Assembly (NCBI RefSeq): GCF_000001735.4
Contig: NC_003076.8
Span: 16,061,835 to 16,125,834 of the forward strand
Reading direction: 5' to 3'
DNA from: Arabidopsis thaliana
Taxonomy: Eukaryota > Streptophyta > Magnoliopsida > Brassicales > Brassicaceae
Length of the DNA stretch: 64,000 nucleotides
Under the pieces are notes generated by a model. That model was given only the letters and a program-made list of their open reading frames with translations. It was not told the DNA's origin and made no database searches. Made by a program: the position numbers and the translations under genes. Position 1 is the first letter of the stretch; the number at the start of each line of letters is the position of its first letter. This document shows, piece by piece, positions 43,425 to 54,237 of this stretch.

Positions 43425-46400
43425 TTACATCAGTACTTGAGCTTTGATTCCATACGTTCTCATTTGGAAGTTTTCAAATGCCTCAGAAACTGCTTCTACC
43501 TGTAGAATAAACATTGCAAACCAGAAAAATAAAAACGTTACTTTGTGGTTAAATAAAACGAAACAGTAATGTAATCATAAAAGAGAGTAATAATCACATA
43601 CCAATTCTGGTTTTTTGGCATATACTCTCACTATCATTTCTTGATATGTTGTTGGTAACAAGTGGCTAACTCTGTCCTCAGGTATCACAAACTTCTCTGC
43701 ACTATTATAATCCTGTAAATACCATAGAAAAATCAATTTGTTTATTGAGATTCTCTGTGTTATTTTCAAGGTTTCCTCTCTTTACACATTTAGAGAATCA
43801 AATCTGCATAACAAGAACGAAGACTTTTATGTATGTACCTTATAGAAGTTGATGCTAAAGAAGTCAAGCACAAGGATAAGTTGGTTAGAACTTTAATGAG
43901 GAAATTGAGAAAACAGAGAAGCTAAACTGTACTTTGTTTACCATTCAAGAGGATTTTCTCTCCCACGAGCTAAATCAATCTTGACGTTTGTAACAGCTAT
44001 ATCTTCTTCTTTTAGTGTCAAGCTTGTTTGCTTCTGTTAAATCAGAGTGATACGTATATATGGCAAAGGTCCTCACTGTATATAAAAATAGTTTCCTCTT
44101 ATTTTGCTGTGTTAAAGATTACAAACCTGAGAAACAGATGATATCTTCAGGAGTGATAGGTTTGAAATGATCGATTTTGTCCTTTGGTACCGCATACTCG
44201 TTACAGAACTGCAAGTAAGAAGTCATACATGTCTTTCTTCAGAAGGACGATACTTTACCTAAATAAGCACCAAAAGAAAGGTAAAGTTTGTATAAAAAAG
44301 TTACTTGGTACAAGTGCCTTCTGCTAAGGCGGAGTATCAGCTCTTTAGCTTCTGCAAGTTCTGGATCTGGAGATCTTTCAATCGTTTTGAGGATTGTGTC
44401 GTCTAACTGCATTTGTCTGGAGAAAAAAATGATGTAAACTACAAGCAAAAGAGTTTTGATGCAGAGAGGGAAAGATTTGTGTACCTTCCAGTATTGAGAA
44501 GGATCATTAATCATAGAAGAAATCTCCAAGACATTGTTGGCTTTGACCATTGCATCTACTATCATAAGCTCTATGGCCTGCAAAGAAACAAATGGGAAAG
44601 AGAGAAAGAATAGACAAGGTACAGAGAGAATGATAATGGTACAATACCATTTTTTTGGGATGCATGTAGACGGTTCCACAAAGATCAGCTCGAGTTGCAA
44701 ACAACTTGTGGACAGTACGATCTGCAAAAAAAAGTCACCCGATTTTACATAAGAGGCAAATGCAAATGCAGAATAAATATGTATCAGGTGGACAAAACTC
44801 ACATTCCTTGGCGGGGTAGCAGATTTCATTGTCTATGACTCTCATTGGTTCTGTTAGTCTATAAACTACTAAGAATCAGTGAATGTCAAAACAAAAACTG
44901 AAATGACTATAAAGTAGTATGAAGACCTTTGAAACTGAAAGTTGCACCCTAGTCCACAAGCTCGAGAGTCTCGGACAATGTAGTCAAACCTACAAAATTT
45001 TCAGTTGATTTCGTAAGCATCATGATGAGTGAAAAAAGAAAGAAAGAAACTAAGGGAAAGATAGAATTACTTATCCACATCAATCCCATTTCGACCATTA
45101 GCAACAATGTCATACAAGAAACGCTTCTCTGCATTGCCCTACAAATTATGAAAAAAAGAAAATATATACAAAGCTTAATTAGTTGTTCATGTTTGATTAG
45201 AATAGAGAACATGCCTGTTATAAAATTTACTTTCAGCTCTGAAACTTCAGTACTAGCTAGTATCATGTCCTGTAGTGTTAAGTAAACATTTGAGAAAATC
45301 ATCACCAAAGTGGAAAATATTTAATACTAAAGGTCATTTGAGAGAAGTTAAACAGTCTTGAGAAAGAAAATTACTTTGACTCTTTTTAGCATTTTTGCAT
45401 CAACATCTATGTGATGTGTATCGACTATATAGTCAATCATGTTTATAGACATTAACTCATGAGACCTGCATACAAGAACTGGCATATAAAGAAGAGCTAG
45501 AAAGAAGAATAAATCCATAGAGCCAAAGTAGTAAATATTTTTATTTTATTTTTGAAGAAAATGTAAAATTTATTCGAAAAAGCGTTTGTACATCAGCAAT
45601 GTAGTAATATTTCTTGTATCATATCAAATTATCAAGTAACACCATGGCATTGAACATACCACTGACAGCCACTTATGACCTTTGGGAGGAACTCACGCTC
45701 AAACATATGACTGAAAGGCCCATGGCCAATGTCATGGAGAAGTCCTACAAAAATATACAAAGAGATATAAAAAATTGTATCTCAATGAATAATTAATGTA
45801 GTCATATATTTAGCTAACAATAGTTACCAGCAAGTCTCACAGTCTGAAGATCATGATTGTCAATACCAAGCTCCATTCCCTATAACATATACATTACATA
45901 CTTAACAAAAATGTGACTGTACGTACCACTGAAATTTGTACAAATTATCCAAATACCTGGAAAGTTTTGAGCCTCTGAACAGTTTCACCTGCAAGCCAAT
46001 ACACACCTAGAGAGTGCTCAAATCTAGAATGTACAGCTCCTGGATATACCATGTTTGTCACTCCTAAACCATGCATGTAAGAAAGAAGATACACCACTCA
46101 AGACTTATTACAGCTACAGCTAATAAACTAAGCAAAAGAAAAATATTTTGGAGAAAAATATTTCTATATTTTCCTTCTAGCATTTCATACAGTAATTCTG
46201 AATATAATGCTTCTTTTTTTTTGGTATTGAAAAGGTAAGAAAAACTCACCAAGTTGCTTTAGTTCACGAAGCCTGCCACAAGGAATTAGGATAAAAAGAA
46301 TCAGCACATTTCTCAGTCTGATTTTAATATACCTTTTGAAATGAGCACAATCCAACAACTAATTACCTTTGGAACTGCTCAGTGTCAATGAATTTTAAAC

Positions 46401-46667
46401 AAAGCTGCATAACAGATTAAACAATGAGTTTTCACAGACTTATCAAGTGGTTTAGAGCATTTGAAATTCAAGCCAAAATTGGAAAAACTCTAAATACAAA
46501 GAAGATAATCACATCACAGAAAATCCGAACCATTTGGAAAGTGAGAAGAAGAGAAAACTAACAGGATCAAGATAGATGTTTCCATGAACGTTGTCGTGGA
46601 CATGTTTGCTGAACCGGAGTTCATTCGCCGGAAAACAACTCAGGTCTTCATTGCAATACTCTCCCAT
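43425..46667 (-). CDS. VEN4 paralogue, HD-domain phosphohydrolase with a frameshift (probably AT5G40290)
   Basis: All nineteen VEN4 exons have a counterpart: 46667-46563, 46404-46367, 46272-46250, 46063-45957, 45879-45828, 45744-45660, 45465-45375, 45269-45231, 45138-45071, 44989-44927, 44858-44803, 44721-44648, 44577-44485, 44406-44305, 44208-44127, 44033-43942, 43854-43839, 43712-43602 and 43499-43425. Fifteen of the first sixteen, and exons 17-18, keep VEN4 length apart from a shorter exon 1. Exon 15 is 82 nt instead of 81: one extra T near its end (CTGTTTCTCAG against CTGTTCTCAG). With the normal splice sites this shifts the frame and ends translation at TGA 43977-43975, giving about 378 residues instead of about 457. 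The HD residues ([17 protein letters not shown]) are upstream and intact. The final exon lacks the basic tail of VEN4. It may make a truncated, perhaps non-assembling, enzyme, or be an early pseudogene. Confidence 0.8.
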
Positions 46668-46993
46668 CACTAGATATTTCACGTCGCCTTTTTTTTTGGT
46701 CAAGAAAACCTAATCTGTAATACTAATACTCGCACACGTCAGCAAATTAAAATCTAACTGTTGAAAGTTTCTGATATTTGTAATCTGACGGACAAGATTT
46801 TCTTCATGTCAATTTATTACCCAAAGCAAACTGTGTCTGTTTCGCTTACCTTCCCCGAGTTAAACACTTTGTAGAAACCACAAAACCTACTTTTTTTGGT
46901 CCTCAATATTGAATGTTGTTATTGGTAACACATCAAAGTCTTTAATGGTTTAGCGGCAGAAACGATAAAAGGATAGGTTTGGGAATATTTTTC

Positions 46994-48183
46994 GGGAAAA
47001 ATGTCAAAAAAATCGCGAACTTTCAAATTTGGGATGAAAAAAGCATAAATATTCAAGAAGACAATTAAATCCTAAAGTTTAGTTTGACTTTTGATAAAAT
47101 GATCAAGTTTTGTTAACTTGACCATTTAGGGCATGTCGTTAAGTTTCCGTCAACCAAACAATCACAGAGTTAACTTTCCGTTAGAATCTCTCTTATATCA
47201 AAACGACGTCGTTTTGAAAATTAGAAAATGAAAAAGAAAAACAGCAGTTCAAGTGACTCGAAATGCTGATCTTCTGAACTAATAGAGGAATTCAACCATT
47301 AACCTGCATTAACATTATAATATCTTACAGACATAGTATATATATATATATATACACAAAACATAATAATATACAATTAATTAAATATCTGCAATTTATT
47401 AAAAATAACAAAACTAAATAAAATCAACAACCAAATATATGCAAATATTAAATATATTTACCCTCAATAAATATTTGGAAATTTCAATTATTTAGTTTGC
47501 TATGTTAGTTTCTTCTATATTTGAAAAATTATTGATTTCTAAATTATATAAAACAAACTGAAACTTGGATAAATTAATTTGTATTTATATTATAATATAT
47601 ATTAGATAAATATAAAACATAATTATTCTAACTTGAAATTGATGTAATATTAATAGTTAGATAGAAAATAAATAAATAAAAATTATTTTAGTTACATTAT
47701 AAGAAAAAGTGATAATTGTATTAATGGTATATATATTTAAATGAAAAGGATTGTATAATTTTAAACTCACATATTTAATATTATATATTCTAATGGTTTC
47801 TGTTATTTTTTTACATTATATATATATATATATACATGCTCTGTTTACCATAATACAAGAATATTAATGTAGTTCAATGGTTGAGTGTCTCTTATAAGTC
47901 CAAAAGGTCAGTTGTTCGACTCTCCTTGTTAGCAAATTTTCCTTCTTATATTCTAATGTCCAAAATGACGTCGTTTTGATTTCACGGAGATTCTAACGAA
48001 AAGTTAACACCGTGATTGTTTTGTTGACGGAAAATTAACGACAAGCCCTAATTGGCCAAGTCAACAAAACTTGATCATTTTATCAAAAGTCAAAATAAAC
48101 TTTAGGATTTAAATGTCTTTTTGAAAGTTCAGGTTTTTTACGTCCCAAATTTGAAAGTTCACGATTTTTTTGACATTTTTCCC
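46994..48183. mobile_element. Non-autonomous Mutator-like element (MULE) with 223-bp TIRs
   Basis: The terminal inverted repeats, 46994-47216 and 47961-48183, run the full 223 bp at roughly 88 percent identity by eye. Both begin GGGAAAAATGTCAAAAAAAT and end in the palindrome AAAACGACGTCGTTTT or a one-base variant. The flanks AATATTTTTC (46984-46993) and GATACTCTTC (48184-48193) agree at 7 of 10 positions, all differences being transitions, as expected of an old 10-bp target duplication. Long TIRs plus a 9-11 bp duplication are the Mutator signature. The 744-bp interior is AT-rich with TA runs and has no transposase. Confidence 0.87.
47868..47932 (+). other. tRNA-like sequence inside the MULE
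   Basis: TAGTTCAATGGTTGAG resembles a tRNA D-arm/A box, CTTATAAG an anticodon loop (TAT), and GTTGTTCGACTC a T-loop/B box, at about tRNA spacing. Acceptor and T stems do not pair well, so this is at best a degenerate tRNA pseudogene or SINE head. Confidence 0.35.
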
Positions 48184-48193
48184 GATACTCTTC

Positions 48194-48943
48194 CCTGAAA
48201 GCTCATTAGATAATTTGGAAATACTCTTTCCCGTGCTCGAAAGTTCGTTTCTTATTCCACAAGTTAATAATACGAAGAATGATGCATAGGAGGGTTGAGA
48301 CTTGAGATAAACACCAAATCTTTTAATCCTAATCCCTTTAAATAAACAATTAGAAGATTATTTTCGGGCATTAGAACGAAACCCCTTTTTACTAATTAAA
48401 ACAAGCTAATAATTCAAATGTACCACGTCCATAAACACCAACGTAAAGCCCAAAATATATATGCTGCATCATTTAATCATCAGTTTGTTTCAAAATTTAT
48501 GTTGCGTCTTTTTTATATGTATATTTTTCTTTTTAGATTTGATCTCCTTAAATTGTTTCACGTCGACTATCTATGTTTGGTTGTGTGCATGATGCATCTT
48601 CTGTAAGTCTTTTCATCTCAAGTTTATTTATTTCGTTTTATCGAGAATTAAGAATTTAAATCAACGTTTTTAATAAATTGATGATTTTAATAACACTTTC
48701 GCCACCAATAAATCGGAAGAAAATGGGATTATATGTTTCAAACAATAGTTTAGGTTAAAGTTGCAAGAAACCAAAGAAACCAAGTCCTTTTGCAAACACT
48801 TATTTTTAAAGTAAGTCTTTTTCTCGTCTTCTTCCTCATTTGTGTCCATTGACCAAAGGTGGAAGAAGAAGAGCTTACTTCATCACTTCCGCTGTCAAAC
48901 AAACTCAAATTAATTTTTAAAAACCCACAAAATATCTACGAAA
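48194..48943. other. Promoter and leader of CASPL4A1
   Basis: This is the space between the MULE and the CASPL4A1 start codon. A leader rich in CTT/TTC runs begins near 48810. No gene or repeat is seen. Confidence 0.45.
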
Positions 48944-50867
48944 ATGGAAGAATTAGAAAAAACCCAGAAATTTCAGAAGAAGAAGAAGCAACAACAAGAG
49001 AAACAAGACCAGTCTTCACCAATCAACTTCGAGATGTCTTCAAGATCATCACTTCATTCATTACCACAAACAACGATTGAATCACCTCCTGATTCACCAA
49101 CCCTCTCTTCAATCCCCGATAGCCATGGATCTTCTCCTCACACGATTATTCCAACTCCTTCTGTGGCCAAGACGGAGACTCCTTTTAGGGTTACTAACGG
49201 AGAGGAGGAGAAGAAAGTCAGCGAGAGTAGGAGACAATTGAGACCGAGCTTTTCTTCTTCTTCTTCTACTCCGCGTGAATCGAAATGGGCAAGTTTGATT
49301 AGGAAAGCTCTACTTGGATTTAGGGTTATTGCGTTTGTTTCGTGTCTTGTTTCGTTCTCTGTAATGGTTTCTGATAGAGATAAAGGATGGGCTCATGATT
49401 CTTTCTACAACTACAAAGAATTCAGGTTCAAGTTTCAAACTTTCTTAGTATCTGAACATGTTTTGAAGGATCATTAGCTTTAAAATGGTTCCTAGATTGA
49501 TATGTTAGTACCTTTTTATCTTAGTTTAGGTTTGGTTTAATCTGAGCTCAAAGTGTTTTTGGCTAGATGACTTTGATTTGGTCTAATCACTGTGGGAAAT
49601 TTGAAGTTTTTACCTTGAAATTAGCTGTTGAAATTTAAGCTAATGAAGTCATCTAAGGTTTTGTATTTATCGGAGATCAAGTGTAGTTGGCTAGAGTAGA
49701 CTCTGATTTGGTTCAATCACTGTCTGGAATTTGAAGCTTTTCTCTTGAAACTAGCTATAGAAGTCGTTTTAGCTAATGAAGTTATCCAGGAATAAGACTA
49801 GGTTTAGGTTTGATTTTCATCTGAGGTCGAATGTATTTGGCTAAATTTGGTTTAATCACTGTATCGAATTTGAAGCTTTCTCTTAAAGTCGTTTAAGCTG
49901 AGAAAGTTATCCAATGACCAGTAATAAAACTAGATTTTGATTTACATTTGAAGTCAGACATATTTGGTTAGATTACTCTGATTTGGTTTAAATCACTCTG
50001 TGTATATTCGAAGCTTTCTGATGAAATTAGCCACGGATGTGTGTAAAGCTTATGTAGTTATCTAATGACATGTTCTAGCTAAAGTGTAACACTTTTTCCT
50101 GGATTACTTTTTTAACTGCTAATATTTCTTGCAAATGTTTTCTTGCGTTTGATTTATTTGTGTATGTTGTTTGGCATTTTTGGTTGCAGGTTCTGTTTGG
50201 CTGCGAATGTGATTGGTTTTGTCTACTCTGGTTTTATGATATGTGATCTTGTATACCTGTTATCTACTAGCATCCGAAGATCACGACATAACCTGCGACA
50301 TTTCTTGGAATTTGGTCTTGATCAAGTATGTTCCTTCTGCCTCTCTGTGATTGTATACTCTGTTCTTTTAGTGAATACCCAAATTGAAACTTGATGTGAT
50401 AGAACTAAAAAGAAGATGAGTTTTTAGTGAATCTGATTGGTCTTTTCTAAATACTAATCGACTTCATCCTTATCAAATGTGATTGGTTTCATCATTTGAG
50501 CTAATTCTATCTGATTCTTGTACATAATTTTAGTATTAGTCTCTGTTTGATGACATATCATTTATGTTACCTCCTTACTGATCCATTAAAGTTTAGTGTG
50601 GCTATGGCTTATATAGTCTTTTGCATTTGAATTCAACTATGTTCCCGCTAAAATGATATATGGATGTTGCAGATGCTAGCTTATCTTCTTGCATCAGCTT
50701 CAACTTCAGCTTCGATCCGCGTAGATGATTGGCAATCAAACTGGGGAGCAGACAAGTTCCCAGACTTAGCTAGAGCATCTGTCGCACTGTCTTACGTCTC
50801 CTTTGTCGCATTCGCCTTCTGCTCATTGGCTTCCGGTTATGCTCTATGTGCACTCCGGTCCATCTAA
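48944..50867 (+). CDS. CASPL4A1: CASP-like membrane protein CASPL4A1 (270 aa)
   Basis: Three exons, 48944-49425, 50190-50325 and 50673-50867, total 813 nt. The first 115 or so residues are cytosolic, rich in Ser/Pro/Lys, with polar low-complexity runs (KKKKQQQEKQDQ, SFSSSSST). Four helices follow: KALLGFRVIAFVSCLVSFSVM, CLAANVIGFVYSGFMICDLVYL, MLAYLLASASTSASI, and LSYVSFVAFAFCSLASGYAL. This is the MARVEL-related layout of CASPLs. CASPs build the Casparian strip domain; CASPLs are related plasma-membrane proteins with mostly unknown roles. An Arg in helix 1 (FRVIAF) and an Asp in helix 2-3 (ICDL) sit at positions conserved in the family. Intron 1 (764 nt) is T-rich and contains an internal repetition of GATTTGGTTTAATCACTG-like segments. 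Confidence 0.93.
49560..50040 (+). repeat. Diverged tandem repeats in CASPL4A1 intron 1
   Basis: A unit of about 120-130 bp recurs about four times: GATTTGGTYTAATCACTGT followed by GGAATTTGAAGYTTT, a short spacer, then AGCTAATGAAGTYATC. Copies begin near 49572, 49700, 49844 and 49978. The copies are diverged, so this is an old tandem array. Confidence 0.75.
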
Positions 50868-51437
50868 ACTAAACAAGCGCAAGCTCGAGACAAAAAGTCT
50901 CATTTTGTCTACTCTCAGAAGTTGTATCCTTGACCCTAAACGGGTCCAGTTTCTGATTTTTAGAAGAAACTTTTATTTTATATAGTGGAGAATATTCCAT
51001 CTTGTTAAAAGATGGTGCGAATGCTCGTTTATACATCACTTTATCTATTTCACTTTTTATTATATAGTTCTAAGAAAAGCTATATGATGCTATCTTCTCC
51101 TTAAACTTTTGATTTAGTGCGATTGCTTTTAGATGCTTACATTTAACTTTAAGAAGTCAGTATATCTAAGTCAGGTCAGAGATATGTCAAGTTAAGTATT
51201 GACATTTTCTTACTAAAATAGTAACTTTTTTACACTTACACAGACGCGTATGAAGTACATAACCATGCATGAGTTACAATTACATGTAACATAGATGATA
51301 CAAGAATGCCAAATTACCACCACAATCACTAATAAAGATAATGTTTATTCGATTTTCAATTATACTTTACTAAATATATCCTCGCATGCATCTTATTTTT
51401 CGGAGATGATCAAGCACCATCAGTATAACTTTCTTTT
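50868..51437. other. Convergent intergenic stretch
   Basis: This lies between the 3' ends of CASPL4A1 (+) and the exonuclease-like gene (-). It should hold both 3' UTRs. No further feature is seen. Confidence 0.5.
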
Positions 51438-54237
51438 TCAAGCAACCGAGTCCAAGCACCAGCAGTAATAGTCTGAACGTGAAAGGTCGAGCAACTCCTC
51501 TGGAGACATCCTCTCTAGTTCATTCTGCCTCCACGCCGCAAAGTTATTGTGGTTCTGCGTGTCCGAGGCCAGCGGATAGGCCTCGGCCCTGTGTTTCTGA
51601 TATCGCATTCTCGTGTATAGCCTCATTGTCGCGACACAGTCCTCGTAAGGATCTTGTATTCCCACATGAATATCATAACTTTACAAAGCCAAGGAAGTTG
51701 AAAATTAGTAAATTACTACAAGAACCGCAATTATTCTAGATTGTTTTAGTTAAAGTACTATTTTAAAATATAACTGATGAATTCTAAACTCTAATCTAAA
51801 ACAAACCTGTTAAACTCAACCTAGCTCTAAAAACGAAATCATTGACACTAACGTAAACTAAAAAGTATATTTCTTTAGTTTGAAAGATTCGACTATTTTT
51901 CATATTAATCCCAGTTAAAGATTTGTATTTCTTAGAAAAATTAAAATTGCAATTTGTGTATGAAAGTATTTTTGGAAAACCTTATAGGTAGGAGGGGAAC
52001 AAAATAAGACATACGAACTTTTGGTTATGAATCACAATAATATAAAATATGAGGTAGAGAGTAGAGACAGACAAATCGAACTTTGATATGGACGAGATAT
52101 TCTTAGGATTATCATCGGTTGATTTTATTCGAATTCTTAAGAAACTTTTTAAGCTAATACGCATGTCGTACTTTATACGGTGATTAATAACTTTTAATCA
52201 TGTCAAAAATCGGATACCTTCTTTACTAGCTTATAGTTGTTGCGTCCGAATATCACACAAGATTTGTTTTCTTTTTTTGAAAAGTATATGCATGGTTTAG
52301 TAGATGAACTATTTTGTTTTCAAGTTGAATATTTTTTAAATTATCATGGAACATTTTAAAGTCTGATCAATAGATTTTCAATAATTTATGATATCCAATA
52401 TGACAATGTCAGTTTGTATACTATGGAAATGTAAAAAAAAAAAAACATTACCCGAGATAGGCTTGGGTTAAGTACTTGAGAGAGTTGCTTAGCTTGCTTG
52501 ATTTCATCAATGGAGGGTATTCCGCAGTATCTCTATTAACAACAACAAAAATAATTGATATAATTGTAAAATTCCCACTATATACATATGAATTGTATAT
52601 AAATCAGCGGTTAGGAAAACAAAAACAAAAAAAAAAATCGTCTTGGTTTACAATTTCTTTTTATCATCTATATGAAATTCAGTTCAGCAAAAAATAGTGT
52701 ATTTAGTTTAAAAACTAAACGGTCAATATCCATAGTGTATTTAATAGTATATCGATAGGGTTCTTACACGAAAGGATTAATGATACTAAAGTTGAAAATG
52801 GTCAGTATCTTTTATTTCTTTTGATAAAGAGTTAAAACGGTCAATATCTTTCTTATCACATATTTTTTTTTTCACTTTTATTTATGACCATAGATTATAG
52901 ACTAAAAACCAAACATTATATAACTTAAGAAATTAGTGTTTCTAGTAAAAGTATTTATTTACCTTATCATAGAGGAAGAATATTCAAGTTGAAGAGAGTC
53001 AAGATGGTTATCAAGTCCATGTCCAACGAGAATCCTTGCTTTCCCATTTCTTGGACGAATCTTCCACATTGGTTCTCCATTACAAAGAAACTCTTGAACC
53101 TTTCTCTGTGCGTGCTTTAATCGCATTGCGTCCCTTAGATTTTCAGGTCGAATCCCTGTCATCTCATACCTATAATTCGTTACGGGTATCGTTGGCTTCA
53201 CATACGTGTGGAACACAACATTTTCGCTCTCATCCGTAATGCAAACTCTTGCGCATAGGTCAAGCGATCCGTCACTGCCTCCTCCAACCATCTTGCATGA
53301 GAGTGCCACCACTCGAGGTGACCTCGAAGAAGTGTAGTCAATTGTTGAGTTGTTTCTTAGGCCTAAGGCCGCCATACGAATCATTAATCCCTAAAATATC
53401 AGTAAAAATATTAGATTATATATTATCTATATGCATTTACGTTTAATACTAATGATTTTTTAAATAAGGTCGTTTTTAGTATTTTAAATTTTAATATATA
53501 TATTTTAGTAATGTTTAAATGCAAGATTAAATATACATTGAAGAAGAAATAATTATGACATGTATACGATGGTTATTTCATATATGTGAAGATGATATAT
53601 ACAGAAGTGACGTTTGAGAGCTGGCATCTCTCTTGATGGATTCTACGAGCGTTGGGGCTTTCGAGGATCGTAAGACAGAATCTGCAGCCGCGAATGCTGA
53701 AAATGTTCTTACATTCTTGTTTCGGCAATGGCCCTATGTACGATATGACCCAAAATGAAATGAGGAAAAGTGAAATATTAAAGACAAGTTATGAACTAGG
53801 TTAGAGATATATATACCAATGAGATGTTCACGGAGGGAGTCAAAAGATCGGCAATGTTTGTTGCAAATACCACAAGTAGGTTCATGAACCGAATGATAAG
53901 AGATCCTCATGTGTTCCACCAAGTGCTCCTTCTTGTTGAATTGCCTATAACACCCTCCACACTTGTTCCTGCATGTATCCATATGTTTTTAATAATAATT
54001 TATACTTTATATATATTTTAGATACGGTTTCGCACTAGATTAGTAAATTACAAATTTACCTAGTTAAGATTACGTATTGTTCATGTTTGAAAGAGTTTTA
54101 TGCATACATATTCGATATCATTAGATGTCGGTGGTAATAGAAAAAATGCGTACACCAATGGTGGTACAATTATATCAAAGAAACACAAGATTTTACTCTA
54201 ATATAGATAAATACCTTAGGGTTTCTGAGGAATCCAT
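51438..54237 (-). CDS. Zinc-finger plus DEDD-exonuclease-fold protein, probably inactive (probably AT5G40310, 351 aa)
   Basis: Six exons: 54237-54215, 53968-53817, 53733-53603, 53390-52963, 52532-52452 and 51678-51438, total 1,056 nt. Residues 9-100 contain three Cys/His clusters of C2H2-like type (CGGCYRQFNKKEHLVEHM, CGICNKHCRSFDSLREHL, CRFCLTILESPNARRIHQ). Residues 128-330 follow the RNase-T/ISG20 fold (HTYVKPTIPVTNYRYEMTGI, ARILVGHG, DPYEDC). Active DEDD exonucleases have Asp-x-Glu in the first strand (ALDCEMV); here residues 133-135 are Ser-Cys-Lys. The second-motif Asp also appears replaced (LDNHLD, His231), while the last Asp (YED) remains. So I infer a nucleic-acid-binding fold without nuclease activity. 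Exon 5 begins at 52532 (AG/AG acceptor); the acceptor two bases on gives the wrong frame for exon 6. Confidence 0.85.

Noticed and set aside
47868-47932. A functional tRNA-Ile(UAU) gene
   Set aside because: Box-like motifs are present, but the acceptor and T stems do not pair and there is no clear 3' T-run terminator placement. I kept it only as a tRNA-like sequence.
52452-52530. Alternative acceptor for exon 5 of the exonuclease-like gene
   Set aside because: Starting at 52530 gives an open exon, but its end phase makes exon 6 begin with a stop. Starting two bases earlier, at 52532, restores the expected DTAEYPPLMKSSKLS reading and the GYDIHVG junction. An apparent frameshift was thus an artefact of splice choice.
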